DNA of 10,648 nt from Clostridia bacterium (GTDB lineage: Bacteria; Aerophobota; Aerophobia; Aerophobales; AE-B3A): the NCBI GenBank assembly GCA_030610745.1, contig JAUWRC010000040.1, forward strand, positions 1 through 10,648, given 5' to 3'. The notes below the pieces were generated by a model. It did no database searches. It saw only the letters and a list, made by a program, of their open reading frames with translations, and had not been told where the DNA came from. Of this stretch, positions 6,260 to 10,648 are shown piece by piece. Position numbers and translations under genes: made by a program. Position 1 is the first letter of the stretch, and every line of letters starts with the position of its first letter.

Positions 6260-9199
6260 TTAAGCTGGTATTATTCGAATTGTTTCTATTCCCCAGCCTT
6301 TGATGGGCAAAGTTATAATATTGTTCCTATTTACCTTAAGAGAGTCTATATTTTCCTCTACTATATTTGTCTGGTAGGCTCTTGAAACTTTCAGAAGTGG
6401 AAATTTTATCTCGAAGAGACTCTTCTCTCCGCTAAATTCATGGAGCCTGATTATATATCCTTTCTTATCTTCTGCTTGTTTAATAGCCATCACCATCACA
6501 TTTGGTTTGTCAACCTGACAAAAGGTGAATTCCTTGAAGGGAAGGATACCTTTTTGATTTTTCTTTAAAATAACCGGGACTAATGGGGCAGAGCAACCCC
6601 GTCCAAACTTACTCGAGCGCAGAACATCAAATTTACCAGAATAGGTGAAGAGTGAAAAGTGAAAAGTGAGCCTGCCCCCCTGAGATGGTCTAAAATTGGT
6701 ATTCCAGTAGTTAGTCATTATATAAATGAAGAAATTAGTATTGGTTAAAGATAACTCCTCAAGCCATTTTCCTGTATTTATGTCGCCCAAAGATACCAGT
6801 CCAGTTTCTCTGGAGGAAAAGACTAAGCCATAATCAGAATTTGATACATCTAGCCAATGCTGGAAAGAATACCAATCTCGACAGGTGCCTGGAAGTTGAT
6901 CTACCTGGGGACGCAAAATTGCCCCAGGAATATCCAGCTTGAATTCTCCTCCCCTAATATTAAAGGGGAAAGCATAGTATATTCCTTCTTTGGCAAGGGT
7001 CTTTTTTTTATCTACTGTGTTGATAAAATCAATCCTCTTTATGTTCTTGTAGAGTCTGATTTCCTGGTGTATTGAAGGGGCCATCTTCCCTGTAGAGATG
7101 GTAATTAAAGATTCTGATAATGGTCCATCCTTGCTTATAATCTTTTTTGCCCTGGCCGGGAAAAATCTTTTGTTAAGAGGTGGCTCTCCTCTATCATAAA
7201 CGTATTCATTGACCTTATAGCTGCTTTCTTTATCCACCAGTTCCTGCCTCAATTCCTTGTCAAAAATACTTATTACCCCTGCCGTCTGGGGGTCTAAAGA
7301 AATCTTATAATAGGAATTCTCTATACTATTTTTTCCTTTTTCCCCTTTGTCAAAACTGGCTTTCTCTGTATGGGGTAATATTTTATAACTTTTATAACCA
7401 AGGGGAGGGACTTTCCCGGCTGCAAACATAATCCTATAAATCTTTTCCTCTGGCAAATAATCTACAATTTGATAGGGTAAAGGCTCATCCGTCTTTACAT
7501 CTATTATTTTGAAATTACCATCATTGCATATATCCAGAGGAAGAGAAAGATTTACCAGGTTTGTTCTAGGCCAGGATAGAGAATTAAAAATAGCTATATG
7601 ATAGCATCCATCCTCTGTTTTAATATTTGATGCAATTCTGGTTAAACTTTTTTTCAATGTATCTCTGGCTATCCAGGATGCATCGTAGGCAAAGGAGGAT
7701 TTTATTCTCCAATGGATCTTAGTTAAATGAGAATGCGGGTTTCGGAAACAATTATGCATGCCCCAGGTATGCTCATCAAATAACATCATATTTTTATAGG
7801 CCTTGCTAATATCCCCTGCCGGATAGCTACATTCTTTATTTATGGAAAATGCCAGACTGGAGAATTTTTCCGCTGAGGCCAACTCTTCATGAGTAATCCT
7901 ATTTAGGCCTGTCTCATAGGCAGAAGAGGCAGGGCCATCTGCCCACCAATCTGTCCAGTCACCTTTATAGGAGGGAAATCTTTTATGATAAGCCCTTTCC
8001 ATATATTGGAAAAACTCAGCGTTTGTACTTATTATTAATTTAGGATAAGCCCATTGTTTATTCCATTCCCTGACAGTCTCAACTATCTTAAAAGTCGGTG
8101 GAAGGTTATCTCCCAGGATTCCTGAAGGTGCACGTAATTGAATGGCATCATAGGGATAGCCTTTCTTCGCCAGTAGCTCAAGATGTTCAGGTAAAGCCCT
8201 GTCAGGAATCTTTAAAAGATGCTTTAGATCTTCATTATGGAAAGAGAGTACATATTCACGTAGATTTTTGTATTCTTTGCGAAAATCCTCCACGCACCCC
8301 AATAGGAAACCTTCAAGATAGGTATAATCCAGGTCAGCATTCCAGGTAAGGACTCTGCTGCCATCCGGAGATTCCCAGTAAAATGGCCTGGGTAGATAAG
8401 GAGCCTTTGCTCTTGACTGGTTATTTTGGGAGTAGGCTTGATTAACTGCTGTAGATAAATACCTTATACCAGCTTTTGAAAGGAGATGGGGAAGAACCCA
8501 GGGATGGCCTGGTATATCTGTAGTCATTGCGGTTTTAATTGGAACTTGGTACTTTCTTTTAAGCTCAAAGGTATAGTATAATGCTCTAATAAGCTCCTCA
8601 CTGCTGAGCAAAGGTGAAGATAGGGCCGCAAAAAGGGCTGTCACCTCAACCTTTCCTTTCTTTACTAGTTCCAGAAAATCTTTGCCCCTTGTTCGGGGAT
8701 CATCAAGGTAGTTCTTAACAGCCCATGCAGTATCGCAGGTCCACTTGAACCTGGCTTCCTCCGGGTAGCCTTCGCTTTCCCTACAGTATTCAATAACCTT
8801 ATCAAAATATCTTTTATGTTTAGCCACTACCAGGGGTTGCAGGTCAGTATATCCAATATCATGGTGAGAAAATGGAATTAAATGAATCTTCCAGTGTCTT
8901 TTTCTTTCTATAACCCTTTTATGCATCCATTTTGAGGAACCTACAATTAACCTGAAAGTGGCCAGGGTAGCTTTATCAACCTCTGGGATACTAATAGGAT
9001 GTACATTTACCCCCCTGGTAATTAAAGGAATGTCAAAACAAAGATTTCTCTTGAGCATATCTACCTTCAGCTTACCATTTTTCAGGGTGCCCCGGTTATT
9101 CTCTATCTTTACTGAAAGTACCTGTTTCAAATTATTCCCTTCTCTTATAAAAAGTGGGGTATTTAGTACTTGAAATTTGATTCCTTGACTTTTCTCCAA
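6260..9199 (-). CDS. GH38-type alpha-mannosidase
   Basis: The 979-residue product is predicted to hydrolyse alpha-mannosides or related sugars. The catalytic domain (about 100-490) contains all the zinc-site elements of GH38: H-x-D in SHHDIGYTD (H112, D114), the nucleophile/zinc-ligand Asp in MTTDIPGHPW (D228) and the His in DEHTWGMH (H477). GDWTDWWADG (413-422) is a further recognisable block. A long all-beta C-terminal half (about 560-979) fits the GH38 C-terminal domains, and about 100 residues of beta-type sequence precede the catalytic domain. No signal peptide is seen, so it probably acts in the cytoplasm on imported oligosaccharides. The start is a TTG at 9199, justified by GGGAAGG 7 bases upstream; the first ATG candidate lies 47 codons inside. 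It is the second gene of unit A. Linkage specificity cannot be read from sequence. Confidence 0.9.
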   Translation of the reverse strand: MEKSQGIKFQVLNTPLFIREGNNLKQVLSVKIENNRGTLKNGKLKVDMLKRNLCFDIPLITRGVNVHPISIPEVDKATLATFRLIVGSSKWMHKRVIERKRHWKIHLIPFSHHDIGYTDLQPLVVAKHKRYFDKVIEYCRESEGYPEEARFKWTCDTAWAVKNYLDDPRTRGKDFLELVKKGKVEVTALFAALSSPLLSSEELIRALYYTFELKRKYQVPIKTAMTTDIPGHPWVLPHLLSKAGIRYLSTAVNQAYSQNNQSRAKAPYLPRPFYWESPDGSRVLTWNADLDYTYLEGFLLGCVEDFRKEYKNLREYVLSFHNEDLKHLLKIPDRALPEHLELLAKKGYPYDAIQLRAPSGILGDNLPPTFKIVETVREWNKQWAYPKLIISTNAEFFQYMERAYHKRFPSYKGDWTDWWADGPASSAYETGLNRITHEELASAEKFSSLAFSINKECSYPAGDISKAYKNMMLFDEHTWGMHNCFRNPHSHLTKIHWRIKSSFAYDASWIARDTLKKSLTRIASNIKTEDGCYHIAIFNSLSWPRTNLVNLSLPLDICNDGNFKIIDVKTDEPLPYQIVDYLPEEKIYRIMFAAGKVPPLGYKSYKILPHTEKASFDKGEKGKNSIENSYYKISLDPQTAGVISIFDKELRQELVDKESSYKVNEYVYDRGEPPLNKRFFPARAKKIISKDGPLSESLITISTGKMAPSIHQEIRLYKNIKRIDFINTVDKKKTLAKEGIYYAFPFNIRGGEFKLDIPGAILRPQVDQLPGTCRDWYSFQHWLDVSNSDYGLVFSSRETGLVSLGDINTGKWLEELSLTNTNFFIYIMTNYWNTNFRPSQGGRLTFHFSLFTYSGKFDVLRSSKFGRGCSAPLVPVILKKNQKGILPFKEFTFCQVDKPNVMVMAIKQAEDKKGYIIRLHEFSGEKSLFEIKFPLLKVSRAYQTNIVEENIDSLKVNRNNIITLPIKGWGIETIRIIPA

Positions 9200-9223
9200 C
9201 TTACACCTTCCCTGTCAAAAAAT

Positions 9224-10375
9224 TCAGTATTGTGGATTTTTTCCATATCGGCGAGTTGCCTCTATCATTGTCTTAACGTTTTCTACAGGAGTTCCCCTTA
9301 TCAGAGGACTTCCATTAGAGATGATAAATCTTCCCCTTTGAGCAGCTAAAAGTTGTTTTTTGACCGCCTTTTCCACATCCTCTGGCCCCCCTTTAACTAA
9401 TACCTCATAGGGATCAATATTTCCAAAAAGAGTAATTTCTTCATCTAGTATTTCCCTGGTTTTCAAAATATCCATGCTAAATCCCTTTCTACTTTCTTCA
9501 ACCATTAAAGCCTTTATTCCGATTTTATTGATATATTTTATAAGAGGATTTATGTTACCGAAGAAACAGAGCATTGGGAACATCCCCATTTCAGAAATTT
9601 CTTTAAAATATCTTTGATGAATATCAAAAAGTATCTCCTCGTACATCTTAGGCGATATTAAATCTGAGGAGAATTCTGCCTCAGAAATAATAAAGGCATC
9701 ACAGCCAGCCTCAGCATAAGCTTTGGCCCACTCAAGACTTATCTGGGAAACCTTTTCTATTAAGTACTTCATCAACTCAGGTTGCTCCATAAGGGCAATC
9801 ATTGTCTTTTCAAAACCCATTATTCCTACGTGAGGGGTGAAAATATGGCTAGCTGGGGAACCTATGTGAACAGCAAGGAAAACCTCATCGCCGTACTGAC
9901 GAACAATTCCTCTTATGTGATCAGTAAATCCTGCCTCAATAATAGATTCAGCATCCACTTTTACGTATGTTTCAAGATACTCATCTATCTGTTGTTTGGA
10001 CTGGAGGCTGGTAAGTTTAGGTTTTCTTCTCTGAGAGTATAAAAACTCATCCTTGAGTATCTCATCACACCAACCTCCAATTGGTGGCTCCCAGCCAAGA
10101 GGGTTTATTAAAAAGAATCTGTCACCTTCCTTCCTCACCCTGAGGTACTTATAGTAGCCAGGGGTACCACCATGAAGGTGAAACCAATCAGGTTTAAAAG
10201 TTTCATAAAATTTGGCGTATATTTCAACCATAGAAGACCCGTCCCTGTACCAGTCTGTTATATAATCCTTGCCTGCTATCTCAAATTTATAATGGCCCCA
10301 CCAGTGGGGAGCAACAGCTACTGTATCTGGTTTCTCCCCGTTTAAGGTCTTAACCATCCTATCTTTTGAATTCAT
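9224..10375 (-). CDS. URO-D-superfamily protein, possible methyltransferase
   Basis: The 383-residue product is full length for the superfamily. It begins MNSKDRMVKTLNGEKPDTVA. Later it has FIISEAEFSSDLISPKMYEE (228-247), MFPMLCFFGNI (265-275), ITLFGNIDPYEVL (314-326) and ISNGSPLIRGTPVENVKTMI (352-371), all characteristic of MtaA/HemE-like barrels. Where the other intact paralog has H-V-C-G, this one reads C-F-F-G, so the H-x-C zinc pair is not kept. The later G-C position is also changed (N-G-S). It is thus unlikely to work exactly like MtaA. An ideal AAGGAGGGT precedes the ATG at 10375. It is the first long gene of unit A, 24 bases ahead of the GH38 gene. Its natural substrate is unknown. 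Confidence 0.85.
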   Translation of the reverse strand: MNSKDRMVKTLNGEKPDTVAVAPHWWGHYKFEIAGKDYITDWYRDGSSMVEIYAKFYETFKPDWFHLHGGTPGYYKYLRVRKEGDRFFLINPLGWEPPIGGWCDEILKDEFLYSQRRKPKLTSLQSKQQIDEYLETYVKVDAESIIEAGFTDHIRGIVRQYGDEVFLAVHIGSPASHIFTPHVGIMGFEKTMIALMEQPELMKYLIEKVSQISLEWAKAYAEAGCDAFIISEAEFSSDLISPKMYEEILFDIHQRYFKEISEMGMFPMLCFFGNINPLIKYINKIGIKALMVEESRKGFSMDILKTREILDEEITLFGNIDPYEVLVKGGPEDVEKAVKKQLLAAQRGRFIISNGSPLIRGTPVENVKTMIEATRRYGKNPQY

Positions 10376-10376
10376 G

Positions 10377-10487
10377 CTATACCCTCCTTGGATTATTTTT
10401 AGCCTTAATTGGGTTGTAACTATCTTTAGGGTTAAGATGAGCTAATTTTAGTCTGATAGATTTCTCAACGCTAGCAGGACGAAACAC
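10377..10487 (-). CDS. Leader ORF, likely remnant of a glycosidase C-terminal domain
   Basis: A 36-codon frame starts at GTG (10487-10485), with AAAGGAG 8 bases upstream, and stops at TAG (10379-10377), one base before the first URO-D start. It reads MFRPASVEKSIRLKLAHL and then NPKDSYN. The frame is open upstream to about 10538 and adds EKLNKGVVFV. The joined pattern GVVFVFRP....SIRLKL..L.P...Y resembles the terminal beta-domain of GH36-like glycosidases (F.FRP....S..L.L.GL.P...Y.V), recognised by eye only. It may be the tail of a deleted glycosidase gene left in the leader, or a short translated peptide that couples to the URO-D gene. Confidence 0.35.
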   Translation of the reverse strand: MFRPASVEKSIRLKLAHLNPKDSYNPIKAKNNPRRV

Positions 10488-10522
10488 AAATACAACTCCT
10501 TTGTTTAATTTTTCATCTCTAA

Positions 10523-10560
10523 TCCGAGGTAAATTCCTTCATTCAAGGCTGCATCTCGGA
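10523..10560 (-). other. Possible stem-loop in the unit A leader
   Basis: On the minus strand TCCGAG (10560-10555) can pair with CTCGGA (10528-10523). Inside this, CCTT and AAGG can form a short inner stem. The predicted RNA would lie about 60-95 bases into the leader. No riboswitch consensus is recognised, and stems this short arise by chance. Confidence 0.2.
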
Positions 10561-10610
10561 GTAAGAATAAGATAGCCAGAATGCATTAATCTTAAATTAG
10601 TATATCGTTT

Positions 10611-10625
10611 TACGATATTATCGTA
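10611..10625. promoter_or_regulatory. Palindromic operator, copy 2
   Basis: The palindrome TACGATA-T-TATCGTA is identical to that at 3453-3467 and again covers the -10 element. Here an extra half-site is present: TATCG at 10603-10607 faces CGATA at 10613-10617, giving overlapping inverted repeats. The equivalent position in copy 1 differs by one base (TATAG). Unit A may therefore be bound more tightly than unit B. Confidence 0.7.
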
Positions 10626-10647
10626 CAATCAATTTCAATATTGTCAA
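10620..10647 (-). promoter_or_regulatory. Predicted sigma-A promoter of unit A
   Basis: On the minus strand TTGACA (10647-10642) is followed after 16 bases by TACGAT (10625-10620). This is the same -35 and operator-covered -10 layout as at unit B. Transcription from here would carry a leader of about 235 bases before the ATG at 10375. Confidence 0.55.
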
Positions 10648-10648
10648 T

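Noticed and set aside
6647..6671. Short tandem repeat of GTGAAAA type inside the GH38 gene
   Set aside because: It is in frame, encodes an ordinary beta-strand (LTFHFSLFTYSG) and has only about three imperfect units.

Overview
The window is a carbohydrate-catabolism gene cluster with every supportable gene on the minus strand. Strong Shine-Dalgarno sequences (AAGGAGG, AGGAGG), GTG/TTG start candidates and roughly 40% G+C in most genes suggest an anaerobic bacterium, perhaps a Clostridia-like Firmicute. That assignment is inference: the window has no rRNA or other phylogenetic marker. No tRNA, rRNA, CRISPR array or intact transposase was seen.

Reading along the minus strand (right to left) there are two transcription units. 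Unit A starts from a promoter at the right edge (about 10620-10647). After a roughly 230-base leader holding a small ORF or glycosidase remnant, it runs through a URO-D-superfamily protein (10375-9224), a GH38-type alpha-mannosidase (9199-6260), a second, more G+C-rich URO-D protein (6235-5108) and an L-fucose/L-arabinose isomerase-like protein (5095-3692). The gaps are 0-24 bases, so this looks like one operon.

The spacer 3410-3691 carries a 24-base perfect palindrome, one copy of a 23-base dispersed repeat and a second promoter. Unit B then runs through a six-hairpin glycosidase-like protein (3409-2096), the stump of a GH3 beta-glucosidase C-terminal domain (2106-1966), a Gfo/Idh/MocA oxidoreductase (1943-900), a small frame-disturbed fragment (872-757) and a third URO-D gene truncated to 216 codons (747-97). 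The stop codon of the truncated gene lies inside the second copy of the dispersed repeat. A new reading frame with a good ribosome binding site begins at 27 and leaves the window.

The two promoters share a 28-base block (27 of 28 identical). It contains the palindrome TACGATA-T-TATCGTA lying on the predicted -10 element, with TTGACA 16-17 bases upstream. This is good sequence evidence that both units are controlled by one repressor.

A reasonable reading is that a glycan is cut by GH38 and the six-hairpin enzyme, and that the released sugar is oxidised or isomerised by the Gfo/Idh/MocA and FucI/AraA-like enzymes. The URO-D proteins belong to a superfamily that includes corrinoid-dependent methyltransferases. 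One untested idea is that they remove O-methyl groups from methylated sugars, but no corrinoid protein is visible here. Three gene remnants and two repeat copies show that the locus has been rearranged.
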